From Massilia psychrophila (lineage in GTDB: Bacteria > Pseudomonadota > Gammaproteobacteria > Burkholderiales > Burkholderiaceae_D), in contig NZ_PDOB01000025.1 of assembly GCF_002760665.1 (NCBI RefSeq), positions 1 through 64,000 of the forward strand: a DNA stretch of 64,000 nt. Reading direction: 5' to 3'. The notes beneath the pieces were generated by a model. The model ran no database searches. It saw only the letters and a list, made by a program, of their open reading frames with translations, and was not told the DNA's origin. The position numbers and the translations under genes were made by a program. This document shows, one piece after another, positions 17,015 through 25,711 of the stretch. The first letter of the stretch is position 1; every line of letters begins with the position of its first letter.

Positions 17015-17047
17015 AACAGCCGCGGCCTGCGCCGCGGCTGTTTTTGC
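17015..17047 (+). terminator. Rho-independent terminator after the PEP-CTERM gene
   Basis: A 12-bp stem, AACAGCCGCGGC (17015-17026) and GCCGCGGCTGTT (17031-17042), with a CTGC loop, followed by T residues. It lies 42 bp after the gene's stop. Just before it the 11-mer gatacatcgct occurs twice in tandem, followed by a degenerate third copy. Confidence 0.85.
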
Positions 17048-17071
17048 TTTGGCGGCGCCTGCCTGGCTTGG

Positions 17072-17077
17072 TATAAT
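17072..17077 (+). promoter_or_regulatory. Candidate -10 box of tdk
   Basis: A perfect TATAAT hexamer lies 31 bp before the tdk start, after the upstream terminator. No good -35 hexamer at the ideal distance is evident (TTGCTT at 17045-17050 is 21 bp away), so the promoter is only proposed. Confidence 0.5.
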
Positions 17078-17108
17078 CGCGCACTTCCGGTCAGGCTATG
17101 GGCGCGCA

Positions 17109-17657
17109 GTGGCTAAACTTTATTTCAGGTACTCGGCGATGAACGCCGGCAAGTCAACCGCGCTGCTGCAGGTGGCGCACAACTACGAAGAACAGGGCCA
17201 GCAGGTGCGCCTGTTCACCGCCGCCATCGACCGCCGCTACGGCCTCGGCAAGGTTACTTCGCGCCTCGGGCCGCAGCGCCAGGTCGACACCTTCGACACC
17301 AACACCGACTTTCTGGCCGACACCCCGAAAGTGGCTTGCGTGCTGGTCGATGAAGCCCAGTTCCTCAGCACCGCCCAGGTCCAGCAGCTGCACCAGCTGG
17401 CCCAGGTGCGCGGCGTACCGGTGATCTGCTACGGCCTGCGCAGCGATTTCCGCGGCGAACCGTTTCCCGGCTCGGCCTACCTGCTGGCGCTGGCCGACGA
17501 CATCGAAGAACTGAAAAACATCTGCGCCTGCGGCAAGAAGGCGACCATGAACGTGCGCGTCGACGCGGCGGGCAAGCGCATCCGCGAAGGCGAGCAGGTC
17601 AGCATCGGCGGCAACGAGCGCTATCGTCAAGTCTGCGCCAGGTGTTTTTACAGCTGA
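17109..17657 (+). CDS. tdk: Thymidine kinase
   Basis: A 182-residue type II thymidine kinase that phosphorylates thymidine with ATP in nucleotide salvage. Start GTG 17109 gives the family N-terminus V-A-K-L-Y-F-R-Y-S-A-M-N-A-G-K-S-T, whose N-A-G-K-S-T is the P-loop (residues 12-17). D-E-A-Q-F carries the catalytic Glu. The zinc-binding cysteines are C-A-C-G and C-A-R-C near the end. The length is normal. The frame is open further upstream, but only this start matches the family. It is transcribed alone. Confidence 0.95.
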   Translation: MAKLYFRYSAMNAGKSTALLQVAHNYEEQGQQVRLFTAAIDRRYGLGKVTSRLGPQRQVDTFDTNTDFLADTPKVACVLVDEAQFLSTAQVQQLHQLAQVRGVPVICYGLRSDFRGEPFPGSAYLLALADDIEELKNICACGKKATMNVRVDAAGKRIREGEQVSIGGNERYRQVCARCFYS

Positions 17658-17920
17658 GCTTTTGCTGACTTGTTGAGCGCAGCCGCAGCTGCGCTTGTTC
17701 TCGTTTCGCGCCTTCCTCGACTGCCCGCTTGCCGTTTCAGCTCGGTTAAGTTCTTAAGCTGCTCCTAAGCCTGTAGCCCCAAGCTCGCTCTATGCCAATT
17801 CGCCATCCTGTTAAAATCAATTGAATTGTCCGTTTGGCGCGTCAGCTTGCCGTTTCGATCCCGCGCCGCCCGCAGTTATCCCGACGCAGTTACGAAGAAC
17901 TCAGCACGGAGAGACCAAGA

Positions 17921-20161
17921 ATGAAGAAGCAGATATTCATCGTTGCACTGGCGTTTGCCATGTCCGCCCCGGTTGCCTGGGCCCAGCCCGAAAAAGTCGC
18001 CGCGGTCCAGATGCGGGCCGACCCTTCGCAGGCGCAGGCGGCTTTGTGGGCTTCGAAAGTGCTGGCACGCTATCACTACAAGGCAATGCCGCTCGACGAT
18101 TCGCTGTCCGAAAAGATTTTCGACCGTTATTTTAAGACGCTCGACGGCGAAAAACTGTATTTCGTGCAGAGCGATATCGACCAGTTCGACGGCGTGCGCA
18201 ACAAGCTCGACGACGCCATCAACAACGAAAACCTGACCTTGCCGTTTTCGATCTACAACGTCTACCAGCAGCGCTTCAACCAGCGCATGACGTTTGCCCG
18301 CGAACTAATCAAAGGGAAATTCGACTTCAGCACCGACGAAAGTTTCCAGATCGACCGCGAAAAAGCGGCCTGGCCAAAGAACGAGGACGAGGCGCGCGAC
18401 CTGTGGCGCCGCCGTGTCAAGAACGACTTCCTGCGCCTCAAGCTGGCGGGCAAGGACGACAAATCGATCCGCGAAACGCTCGACAAGCGCTACGACAACT
18501 ACCAGACCCGCATGCGCAAGCTGAACAACGAGGACGTGTTCCAGATGTTCATGAACGCCTATGCCACGTCGATCGAGCCGCACACCAATTACCTCGGCCC
18601 GCGTTCGGCGGACAATTTCGACATCGCCATGCGCCTGTCGCTCGAAGGCATCGGCGCGGTGCTGCAGTCGCGCGACGAGTACACGGTGATCCGCGAAGTC
18701 GTGGCGGGCAGCCCGGCCGGCCTGTCGGGCAAGCTGAAGCCGGGCGACCGTATCGTCGGTGTGTCCCAGGGCGAGAACTCGCCCTTCGTCGAAGTGCTGG
18801 GCTGGCGCATCGACGACGTCGTGCAGCTGATCCGCGGCGCCAAGGATTCGATCGTGCGCCTCGACGTGCTGCCGGCCGACGCCGGCACCGACGGCAAGCA
18901 CACCCAGGTCGCGCTGGTGCGCAAAAAAATCAGCATGGAAGAGCAGTCGGCGAAGAAGTCGGTCATCGACGTGCGCGAAGGCGGCGTCAAGCGCCGCATC
19001 GGCGTCATTTCGCTGCCGACCTTCTACCTCGACTTCGACGCCCGCCGCCGCGGCGACAAGGACTTCAAGAGCGCCACCCGCGACGTCGCCCGCATCCTCG
19101 GCGAGCTGAAAAAGGAAAAAGTTGACAACGTGCTGATCGACCTGCGCAACAACGGCGGCGGCTCGCTGATCGAAGCGATCGAGCTGACGGGCCTGTTCAT
19201 CGACAAGGGTCCCGTCGTCCAGCAGCGCAACGCCGAAGGCAGGATCGAAGTCGAGAGCGACACCAATGCGGGCCTGGCCTGGGATGGCCCGGTGGGCGTG
19301 TTGATCAACCGCGGCTCGGCGTCGGCGTCGGAGATTTTCGCCGCCGCGATGCAGGATTACGGCCGCGGCCTGATCATCGGCGAACCGAGCTTCGGCAAGG
19401 GCACCGTGCAGCAGCTGCTCTCGCTCGACAAATTCGCCCCCACCGACAAGGTGCGTTACGGCGAGCTGAAAATGACGATCGCCCAGTTTTTCCGCATCAA
19501 CGGCGGCACCACCCAGCTGCGCGGCGTCGTGCCCGACATCAAGCTGCCGGTGTTGGGCGACAGCGAAAGCTTTGGCGAGTCGAGCTACGACAACGCCTTG
19601 CCGTGGACCTCGATCAAGCCTGCCAACTATGTGCCTGCCGGCGACCTGAAGGAGTTGTTCGCGCCGCTGCAGAAGCGCCACGACGTGCGTATCGCCAAGG
19701 ACAAGGACTTCCAGTACCTGAACGAAGACATCGCCGAAATGCGCAAGCTGCGCAAGGAAAATGCCATCTCGCTCAACGAAACCGTGCGCCGCAAGGAACG
19801 CGACACGCAGGAAGCGCGCGCCAAGCTGCGCGATGCGCGCATAGCCGCGCAAAGCCCTGCCGACGATGCCGGCACCGGCGCCGAAGGCAAGGACGCGCGC
19901 AGCAAGGTGCCTGTGCCGACCAAGCAGGCCAAGGCGCTGGCGTTGAAAGGCGCGGCGCGCCAGGACGACGGCCTGCAGGCCGACGAGCGCAACCTGGTGG
20001 CCGAGCTGGCGGCCGAGAAAGCGGCCAAGAACGCCAAGGATGTGCTGCTGCAGGAAACGGCCCACATCCTCGCCGACGAAGCCGGCATGCTCAAGACCGA
20101 CACCCGCATGGCCTCGCGCACCATGCCGTACATGGCGCCCACCAAGGACATCGCCAAGTAA
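17921..20161 (+). CDS. prc: Carboxy-terminal processing protease (Prc/Tsp, S41A)
   Basis: A 746-residue periplasmic protease with signal peptide (K-K-Q-I-F-I-V-A-L-A-F-A-M-S-A, cleavage after W-A-Q). An N-terminal helical domain is followed by a PDZ domain (about residues 250-340, L-S-L-E-G-I-G-A-V-L) and the S41 catalytic domain. Ser468 in G-S-A-S-A-S-E-I-F and Lys493 in S-F-G-K-G-T-V form the catalytic dyad, 25 residues apart as in E. coli Prc. The C-terminal Ala/Lys-rich helical extension is also typical. It degrades proteins with nonpolar C-termini and processes cell-wall enzymes. The start at 17921 is preferred over an earlier in-frame ATG at 17834 because ACGGAGAG lies upstream and the signal peptide begins there. 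Confidence 0.93.
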   Translation: MKKQIFIVALAFAMSAPVAWAQPEKVAAVQMRADPSQAQAALWASKVLARYHYKAMPLDDSLSEKIFDRYFKTLDGEKLYFVQSDIDQFDGVRNKLDDAINNENLTLPFSIYNVYQQRFNQRMTFARELIKGKFDFSTDESFQIDREKAAWPKNEDEARDLWRRRVKNDFLRLKLAGKDDKSIRETLDKRYDNYQTRMRKLNNEDVFQMFMNAYATSIEPHTNYLGPRSADNFDIAMRLSLEGIGAVLQSRDEYTVIREVVAGSPAGLSGKLKPGDRIVGVSQGENSPFVEVLGWRIDDVVQLIRGAKDSIVRLDVLPADAGTDGKHTQVALVRKKISMEEQSAKKSVIDVREGGVKRRIGVISLPTFYLDFDARRRGDKDFKSATRDVARILGELKKEKVDNVLIDLRNNGGGSLIEAIELTGLFIDKGPVVQQRNAEGRIEVESDTNAGLAWDGPVGVLINRGSASASEIFAAAMQDYGRGLIIGEPSFGKGTVQQLLSLDKFAPTDKVRYGELKMTIAQFFRINGGTTQLRGVVPDIKLPVLGDSESFGESSYDNALPWTSIKPANYVPAGDLKELFAPLQKRHDVRIAKDKDFQYLNEDIAEMRKLRKENAISLNETVRRKERDTQEARAKLRDARIAAQSPADDAGTGAEGKDARSKVPVPTKQAKALALKGAARQDDGLQADERNLVAELAAEKAAKNAKDVLLQETAHILADEAGMLKTDTRMASRTMPYMAPTKDIAK

Positions 20162-20180
20162 AAGGTGCTGCCCCGCAAGA

Positions 20181-20217
20181 AAACCCGCCCGGCGAAATGC
20201 ATGGGCGGGTTTTTTTT
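20181..20217 (+). terminator. Rho-independent terminator after prc
   Basis: Stem AAACCCGCCC (20181-20190) with GGGCGGGTTT (20203-20212) and a T8 run, 20 bp after the prc stop codon. Confidence 0.9.
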
Positions 20218-20302
20218 CGGGTACAATTCTTGTGAACGATCGTGCTTTTTTTGCGAACGCCCGAACGGGCGGCGCCGGCCGGGACGAAAACTAGGAGACT
20301 GT

Positions 20303-21502
20303 ATGGACCTGAATTACACCGGCGAGGACCTGGCGTTTCGCGACAGCGCGCGCGCCTTCCTCGACCAGAACCTGCCGGCCGACCTGCAGCAGAAAGTGCG
20401 CCAGCACCTGCGCATGGACAAGATCGATTACGTGCGCTGGCACCGCATCCTGGCCAAACAGGGCTGGGTGGCGCCGGGCTGGCCGGTGGAATTCGGCGGT
20501 CCCGGCTGGAATCAGGTAGAGCGTCATATCTGGGAAAACGAGTGCGCGCGCGCCGGCACGCCGGCGATCCTGCCGTTCGGCGTCAACATGGTCGCGCCCG
20601 TCATCATGGCGTTCGGCAGCGCCGCCCAGAAGGACTATTTTTTGCCACGCATCCTGTCGTGCGAGGACTGGTGGTGCCAGGGTTACTCGGAGCCGGGCGC
20701 CGGCTCCGATCTCGCTTCGCTGAAAACCACCGCTCAGCGGGTAACTACTGCGGACGGCGACCATTACATCGTCAACGGCCAGAAGACCTGGACCACGCTG
20801 GCGCAGCACGCCGACATGATTTTCTGCCTGGTGCGCACCGATACCGGCGTGCGCAAGCAGGAGGGCATTTCCTTCCTGCTAATCGACATGCACACTCCCG
20901 GCATTACGGTGCGCCCGATCATCACGCTCGACGAAGACCACGAAGTGAACGAGGTGTTTTTCGATAACGTCCGGGTGCCGTTCGACAACCTGGTAGGCCA
21001 GGAAAACAAGGGCTGGACCTACGCCAAGTACCTGCTCGGCCACGAGCGCACCGGCATCGCCGCGGTGGGCCGCTCGAAGCGCGAACTGGGCTTCCTGAAG
21101 CGCTTCGCCGCCGCCCAGACCCTGGACGGCAAGCCGCTGCTGGCCGACCCGCTGTTCGGCGCCAAGGTGGCGACGCTCGAGATCGAACTGATGGCGCTCG
21201 AGATGACGGTGCTGCGCGTGCTGTCGCAAGCGGAAAAAGGCCCCGGTCCCGAGGCGTCCGTGCTGAAGGTGCGCGGCACCGAGATCCAGCAAACCTTGAC
21301 CGAACTGATGCTCGAAGCAGCCGGCCCGCTGGCGCTGCCGTTCGATCCGGCCTACCTCGACGGCGAAAATGAACACAGCATTCTGGACGACGATGCCGCG
21401 CCGCTCGCCGCCCACTACTTCAACGTGCGCAAGACCTCCATCTATGGCGGTTCGAACGAGATTCAACGAAACATCATCACCCAGATGATCCTGGGACTGT
21501 GA
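20303..21502 (+). CDS. Acyl-CoA dehydrogenase family protein
   Basis: A 399-residue flavoenzyme, start ATG 20303 with AGGAG seven bases upstream. Typical elements are E-D-L-A-F-R-D-S-A-R-A-F-L at the N-terminus, G-Y-S-E-P-G-A-G-S-D-L-A-S-L at the FAD/substrate site, and Y-G-G-S-N-E-I-Q-R-N near the C-terminus. The usual catalytic Glu of medium-chain enzymes (Y-E-G-T) is Gly here, as in several long-chain and steroid-type members. It would oxidise acyl-CoA to enoyl-CoA. The next gene is a second dehydrogenase 8 bp downstream, then a MaoC hydratase, so the three probably act in one side-chain or fatty-acid degradation route. Confidence 0.85.
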   Translation: MDLNYTGEDLAFRDSARAFLDQNLPADLQQKVRQHLRMDKIDYVRWHRILAKQGWVAPGWPVEFGGPGWNQVERHIWENECARAGTPAILPFGVNMVAPVIMAFGSAAQKDYFLPRILSCEDWWCQGYSEPGAGSDLASLKTTAQRVTTADGDHYIVNGQKTWTTLAQHADMIFCLVRTDTGVRKQEGISFLLIDMHTPGITVRPIITLDEDHEVNEVFFDNVRVPFDNLVGQENKGWTYAKYLLGHERTGIAAVGRSKRELGFLKRFAAAQTLDGKPLLADPLFGAKVATLEIELMALEMTVLRVLSQAEKGPGPEASVLKVRGTEIQQTLTELMLEAAGPLALPFDPAYLDGENEHSILDDDAAPLAAHYFNVRKTSIYGGSNEIQRNIITQMILGL

Positions 21503-21510
21503 GGCACGCA

Positions 21511-22665
21511 ATGGATTTCAACTTCAAGGAAGAACAGCTGCAGTTCGCCGATGCCATGAAACGCTGGGTGGCGAAGGATTACAGTTTCGATGAGCGCGCC
21601 AAAATCATTGGTTCGCCGGAAGGCGTGTCCGGCGCGGCATGGGCCGCCCTGGCCGAACTGGGCATGACGGCGCTGCCGGTGCCGGAGCAGCAGGGCGGTT
21701 TCAGCGGCAGCGCGGTCGACATGTTGGTCGTGATGCAGGAGCTTGGCCGCGGCCTGGTGGTCGAGCCGTACTTTTCCACCATGCTGGGCGCGCAATTGCT
21801 GAAACTGGCGGGGGGCCACGGTGCCCTGCTCGAGCAAATCGCGTCGGGCCAGCTGAAACTGGCCTGCGCCTTGGGCGAACGGCAGTCGCGCCATGACCTG
21901 GCCGACATCGCCACCAGCGCTGTGGCCGATAGCGACAACTACCGTATCAACGGCCGCAAGAGCGTGGTGCTGCACGGCGCTCAAGCCGGCAGCCTGATTG
22001 TCTCGGCCCGCAGCGGCGGTGCACAACGCGATCAGGCCGGCATCTCGTTGTTCGTGCTGCCGGTCGACACCGTTGGCGTCACCGTCACCGATTACCGCAC
22101 CTTAGATGGCATGCGCGCCGCCGACGTCAAATTCGACAACGTCAGCGTGTCGGCGTCCGCTCTGCTGGGCCAGTTTGGGGCCGGCTGGGAGACGCTCGAA
22201 GCAGCGGCCGATTACGGCGCCGGCCTGTTGTGCTTCGAGGCGCTCGGCGTAATGGAGGCGCTATTTGCCGCCACCCTCGATTACCTGAAGACGCGCACCC
22301 AGTTCGGCGTGCCGATCGGCAAATTCCAGGCGCTGCAGCACCGCATGGCCGACATGTACATCCACCTCGAACAGGCCCGTTCGATGGCCTTGCTGGCCGC
22401 CGTCAAGCTGGGGGCGGACGGCTCGGGCGGCCCCGCCGAGCGCCGCCGCGCGGTGGCCGCGGCAAAGTTCCGGGTCGGCCAGGCGATGAAATTCATCGGC
22501 CAGCAGGCGGTCCAGTTGCACGGCGGCATGGGCGTGACGAACGAACTGCCGGCGGCGCATTATTTCAAGCGTCTGACGATGATCGAACTGACCTTGGGCG
22601 ACTCCGACCATCACCTGCGGCGCTTCATGGCGCAGCCGGAATTTGCGATCGATCGCGGCGAATGA
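21511..22665 (+). CDS. Acyl-CoA dehydrogenase family protein (second subunit type)
   Basis: A 384-residue protein, start ATG 21511, 8 bp after the first dehydrogenase. It has the family N-terminus (F-K-E-E-Q-L-Q-F-A-D-A-M), T-Q-F-G-V-P-I-G-K-F-Q-A-L-Q-H in the FAD domain and Q-L-H-G-G-M-G-V-T-N-E near the end. The final part (L-T-L-G-D-S-D-H-H-L-R-R-F) lacks the Y-x-G-x-x-E-I-Q segment of the first enzyme. Adjacent dehydrogenase genes of this type can encode alpha2beta2 heterotetramers in which one subunit lacks the catalytic base. That arrangement is inferred here, not shown. Confidence 0.82.
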   Translation: MDFNFKEEQLQFADAMKRWVAKDYSFDERAKIIGSPEGVSGAAWAALAELGMTALPVPEQQGGFSGSAVDMLVVMQELGRGLVVEPYFSTMLGAQLLKLAGGHGALLEQIASGQLKLACALGERQSRHDLADIATSAVADSDNYRINGRKSVVLHGAQAGSLIVSARSGGAQRDQAGISLFVLPVDTVGVTVTDYRTLDGMRAADVKFDNVSVSASALLGQFGAGWETLEAAADYGAGLLCFEALGVMEALFAATLDYLKTRTQFGVPIGKFQALQHRMADMYIHLEQARSMALLAAVKLGADGSGGPAERRRAVAAAKFRVGQAMKFIGQQAVQLHGGMGVTNELPAAHYFKRLTMIELTLGDSDHHLRRFMAQPEFAIDRGE

Positions 22666-22766
22666 AACCGGTCAACTGGCATGTTGAGGATTTGTTTCCC
22701 GGCCGGGAGATCGGGCTGGGGAGGTTCGGGCGGCGGCCGGATGCGTGCGGTGCGTGCGATGCGTAA
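22662..22766 (+). pseudogene. Probable MaoC-like gene remnant (N-terminus only)
   Basis: The ATG at 22662 overlaps the preceding stop (ATGA). Its 34 codons begin M-K-P-V-N-W-H-V-E-D-L-F-P-G-R-E-I-G-L-G, which resembles the start of MaoC-like acyl dehydratases (aromatic-E-D-F-x-x-G-x-x-x-x-L-G). The rest is not like the family and the frame ends at 22766. It is proposed to be a second hydratase gene lost by deletion, leaving its first 20 codons before the intact MaoC gene. Modest confidence. Confidence 0.35.
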
Positions 22767-23214
22767 TATCGCCGATCTGGCAGAATTGAAGGCGCTGGTC
22801 GGGACCGAGCTTGCCGTGTCAAGCTGGATCGCCATCTCGCAGCAGCGGGTCGACACGTTTGCCGACGCCACGCTTGATCACCAGTGGATCCACGTCGACG
22901 TCGAACGCTGCAAGCGCGAGTCGCCCTTCGGCGGCCCGGTGGCGCACGGCTTTTTGACCTTGTCGCTGCTGCCGGCGATGTTCGAAAACGCAGTACGCAT
23001 GGTCGACGTCAACATGGCGCTCAACTACGGCTTGAACAAGGTACGCTTCCCGGCGCCGGTGCCGGTCGGCAGTCGCCTGCGGGCGCGCCTGACGCTCGCC
23101 AGCGTCGACGATATCGAGGCCGGGGCACAGCTGGTGTGGTCGGTGGTGGTGGAATGCGAAGGCAGCGAGCGGCCGGTGTGCGTGGCTGAATTTGTGATGC
23201 GGCGATATCCATGA
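22759..23214 (+). CDS. MaoC family enoyl-CoA hydratase/dehydratase
   Basis: A 151-residue hot-dog-fold protein. It carries the MaoC hydratase motif (F-A-D-A-T-L-D-H-Q-W-I-H-V-D with conserved Asp and His) and the G-P-V-A-H-G-F-L-T-L-S-L central helix segment, then N-Y-G-L-N-K-V-R-F-P-A-P-V. It would hydrate trans-2-enoyl-CoA from the upstream dehydrogenases. The start at 22759 (M-R-N-I-A-D-L-A-E-L-K-A-L-V-G) fits family N-termini best; an in-frame ATG at 22741 is possible. No clear ribosome-binding site is seen for either. Confidence 0.85.
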   Translation: MRNIADLAELKALVGTELAVSSWIAISQQRVDTFADATLDHQWIHVDVERCKRESPFGGPVAHGFLTLSLLPAMFENAVRMVDVNMALNYGLNKVRFPAPVPVGSRLRARLTLASVDDIEAGAQLVWSVVVECEGSERPVCVAEFVMRRYP

Positions 23215-23220
23215 CCAACG

Positions 23221-23255
23221 CCGGTCGTCCCCGCATGTGCGAGGACGCCGGTTTT
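23221..23255. terminator. Bidirectional terminator between convergent genes
   Basis: The hairpin CCGGTCGTCCCCGC / GCGAGGACGCCGG with an ATGT loop, followed by TTTT, starts 6 bp after the MaoC stop. The next gene is convergent and ends at 23307. The stem sequence resembles other CGTC-C-CGCG hairpins in this window (for example 54601), so it may also be a dispersed repeat. Confidence 0.7.
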
Positions 23256-23306
23256 CCGGTGAGCGAATCAGGAGCGCATCAGCGGCAGCGAGCCATCCTC
23301 ACCCAC

Positions 23307-24527
23307 TCAAATCCACTTGGCCAATTCCAGCTTCGCAATCGCGTTGCGGTGCACCTCGTCCGGCCCGTCGGCCAGGCGCAAGGTGCGGTTGCCCGCCCAC
23401 TGCGACGCCAGCGGAAAATCGTCCGACACGCCGGCGGCGCCGTGGGCCTGGATCGCCCAGTCCAGCACTTCCTGCGCCACGTTCGGCGCCAGCACCTTGA
23501 TCATCGCGATCTCCGCCTGCGCGTGCTTGTTGCCGACGCTGTCCATCAGCGCCGCCGTCTTCAAGGTCAGCAAGCGGGCCGTGTCGATTTTGATGCGCGA
23601 CTCGGCGATCCGTTCGCGCCAGGTGCTCTGCTCGGAGATCTTCTTGCCGAAGGCGACCCGGCTGTTGAGGCGTTTGCACATCAGTTCGAGCGCGCGCTCG
23701 GCCACGCCGATGGCGCGCATGCAGTGGTGGATGCGGCCAGGTCCGAGCCGGCCCTGGGCGATCTCGAAGCCGCGCCCCTCGCCCAGCAGCAAATTCGACG
23801 CCGGCACGCGCACGTTGTCGAACAGGATTTCGCAATGGCCGTGCGGCGCGTCGTCGTAGCCGAACACCGGCAGCGGGCGCACCACGGTGATGCCGGGTGT
23901 GTCGGCCGGCACCAGGATCATCGACTGCTGGGCGTGGCGGCTTGCTGACGGATCGGTCTTCCCCATCAGGATGTAGATCGCGCAGCGCGGGTCGCCGGCG
24001 CCGGAGATCCACCACTTGCGGCCATTGATCACATAGCCGTCGCCGTCATGCTCGATGCGGGTGGCGATGTTGGTCGCATCCGACGAGGCGACTTCCGGCT
24101 CGGTCATTGCAAACGCCGAGCGGATCTCGCCGCGCAGCAGCGGCTCCAGCCATTCGCGCTTGTGCTCCTCGGAGCCGTAACGCTCGATCGTTTCCATGTT
24201 GCCGGTGTCGGGGGCGGCGCAATTGAACACTTCCGGCGCCCACACCACGCGGCCCATGATCTCGCACAGCGGCGCGTAATCGAGATTCGACAGGCCTTCC
24301 GGCGCGCGCGCCGATTTGGGCAGGAACAGGTTCCACAGCCCCTGTTCGCGCGCCAGCGGTTTCAGGCGTTCGATCAGTTCGGTCGGGATCCAGCGGTTGC
24401 CTCGTTCCAGGCCGTTGCGGTCCACCTCCTGCTTGAACGCTTTTTCATTCGGGTAGACATGCTCGTCCATGAAGGCGAGCAGGCGCGCCTGCAGTTCCAT
24501 GCAGCGCTCGGAGTAATCGAAATTCAT
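23307..24527 (-). CDS. Acyl-CoA dehydrogenase, ACAD10/11-like
   Basis: A 406-residue protein. It has [15 protein letters not shown] in the FAD domain, [11 protein letters not shown], the [13 protein letters not shown] segment typical of the ACAD10/ACAD11-like branch, and A-D-G-P-D-E-V-H-R at the C-terminus. It is preceded, in the same direction, by an APH-type kinase gene (41 bp gap). In animals and in the Pseudomonas levulinate pathway such kinase/dehydrogenase sets convert 4-hydroxyacyl-CoAs through a 4-phosphorylated intermediate. The same is proposed here. Confidence 0.85.
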   Translation of the reverse strand: MNFDYSERCMELQARLLAFMDEHVYPNEKAFKQEVDRNGLERGNRWIPTELIERLKPLAREQGLWNLFLPKSARAPEGLSNLDYAPLCEIMGRVVWAPEVFNCAAPDTGNMETIERYGSEEHKREWLEPLLRGEIRSAFAMTEPEVASSDATNIATRIEHDGDGYVINGRKWWISGAGDPRCAIYILMGKTDPSASRHAQQSMILVPADTPGITVVRPLPVFGYDDAPHGHCEILFDNVRVPASNLLLGEGRGFEIAQGRLGPGRIHHCMRAIGVAERALELMCKRLNSRVAFGKKISEQSTWRERIAESRIKIDTARLLTLKTAALMDSVGNKHAQAEIAMIKVLAPNVAQEVLDWAIQAHGAAGVSDDFPLASQWAGNRTLRLADGPDEVHRNAIAKLELAKWI

Positions 24528-24568
24528 GGTTGGTCCTTGAAGTGAGATAGGAAGTGGAATGCGTCAGG

Positions 24569-25636
24569 TCAGGCCATCGCGGCCAAGGCGTATTTCCAGC
24601 CGAGTTCGGCCATCGGGCGCGCCGCCTTGCCGTTCTGCAGCGCCTGGGCGCTCGACGCGGTGCCGTCGACATATCTCTTCATGATGCCTTGCATGATGCC
24701 GGCCAGCCGGAACATGTTGTAGGCAAGATAGAAATTGAAGTCTTCCGCACGGATGGTGGAGCCGGTGCGCGCGCAATAGCTGGCGATGTACTGCTGCTGG
24801 CTGGGAATGCCGAGCGCTTCCAGGTCGAGTCCGGCAATGCCGCGGAACTGCCCCGGCTCGATGTGCCAGCTCATGCAATGGTAGGAAAAATCGGCCAGCG
24901 GATGGCCGACCGTCGACAGTTCCCAGTCCAGCACCGCCAGGATGCGCGGCTCGGTGGGGTGGAAGATCATGTTGTCGAGTCGGAAGTCGCCGTGCACGAT
25001 CGAGGTCGCTTCGCCGGGCGGGATATTGTCCGGCAGCCAAGCGATCAGCTGGTCCATCGCTTCGATGGTCTCGGTGCTCGAAGCCTGGTACTGGCGGGTC
25101 CAGCGTTCGATCTGGCGCGCGAAATAATTTCCCGGCTTGCCATAGTCGGCCAGCTTGACGGCGCTGAAGTCGATCGCGTGCAGCTGGGCGATCACGCGGT
25201 TGAGCTCGTCGTAGATGGCGGCCCGTTCGGCAGGCGCCATGCCGGGCAGCGACTGGTCCCACAATACCCGGCCTTCGATGCATTCCATGACAAAAAAGGC
25301 GCGCCCGATTACCGACTCGTCAAGGCACAGCAGGTACTGGCGCGGCACCGGAAAGCCGGCCTTGTGGAGCGCGTCCATGACCCGGTATTCGCGGTCGATC
25401 GCATGGGCCGACGGCAGCAGTTTGGCGGCCGGTCCCGGCTTGGTGCGCAGCACATAATGGCTGCCGCCAGCGCCAATTTTGAAAGTCGGATTCGACTGGC
25501 CGCCCTTGAATTGCTCGACCGTCACCTCGCCCGCGGGAAAGCCCGGGATGTGCGCGCGCAGGTATCCGGCCAGCGCCAGCACGTCAAAGCGCTGCCGCTC
25601 GGACACCGGCTTGGTTCCTATCATTTCTTCGAACAT
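24569..25636 (-). CDS. APH-family phosphotransferase (acyl-CoA kinase-like)
   Basis: A 355-residue protein of the aminoglycoside-phosphotransferase fold. It shows G-G-Q-S-N-P-T-F and Y-V-L-R-T-K-P in the ATP-binding N-lobe, the catalytic loop I-V-H-G-D-F-R-L-D-N-M and the metal-binding V-L-D-W-E-L. The branch (with L-R-T-K-P-G-P-A and C-M-S-W-H) is the one fused to acyl-CoA dehydrogenase in ACAD10/11. The substrate is inferred to be a hydroxyacyl-CoA, not an antibiotic. It sits between a histidine phosphatase gene (75 bp upstream) and the dehydrogenase. Confidence 0.83.
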   Translation of the reverse strand: MFEEMIGTKPVSERQRFDVLALAGYLRAHIPGFPAGEVTVEQFKGGQSNPTFKIGAGGSHYVLRTKPGPAAKLLPSAHAIDREYRVMDALHKAGFPVPRQYLLCLDESVIGRAFFVMECIEGRVLWDQSLPGMAPAERAAIYDELNRVIAQLHAIDFSAVKLADYGKPGNYFARQIERWTRQYQASSTETIEAMDQLIAWLPDNIPPGEATSIVHGDFRLDNMIFHPTEPRILAVLDWELSTVGHPLADFSYHCMSWHIEPGQFRGIAGLDLEALGIPSQQQYIASYCARTGSTIRAEDFNFYLAYNMFRLAGIMQGIMKRYVDGTASSAQALQNGKAARPMAELGWKYALAAMA

Positions 25637-25711
25637 GCTGTCTCCGCTCTCTTGTTGGTTGCTTATTCTAGCTGATGAAATAGAGCGACCGTACTATTTG
25701 TTTGGGCCGCA

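Noticed and set aside
18305-20065. 586-codon minus-strand ORF opposite prc
   Set aside because: Shadow frame. The plus strand contains the PDZ and S41 active-site motifs of Prc.
24569-25636. Antibiotic resistance by the APH-like gene
   Set aside because: The family branch and its dehydrogenase neighbour point to an acyl-CoA kinase, not an aminoglycoside kinase.
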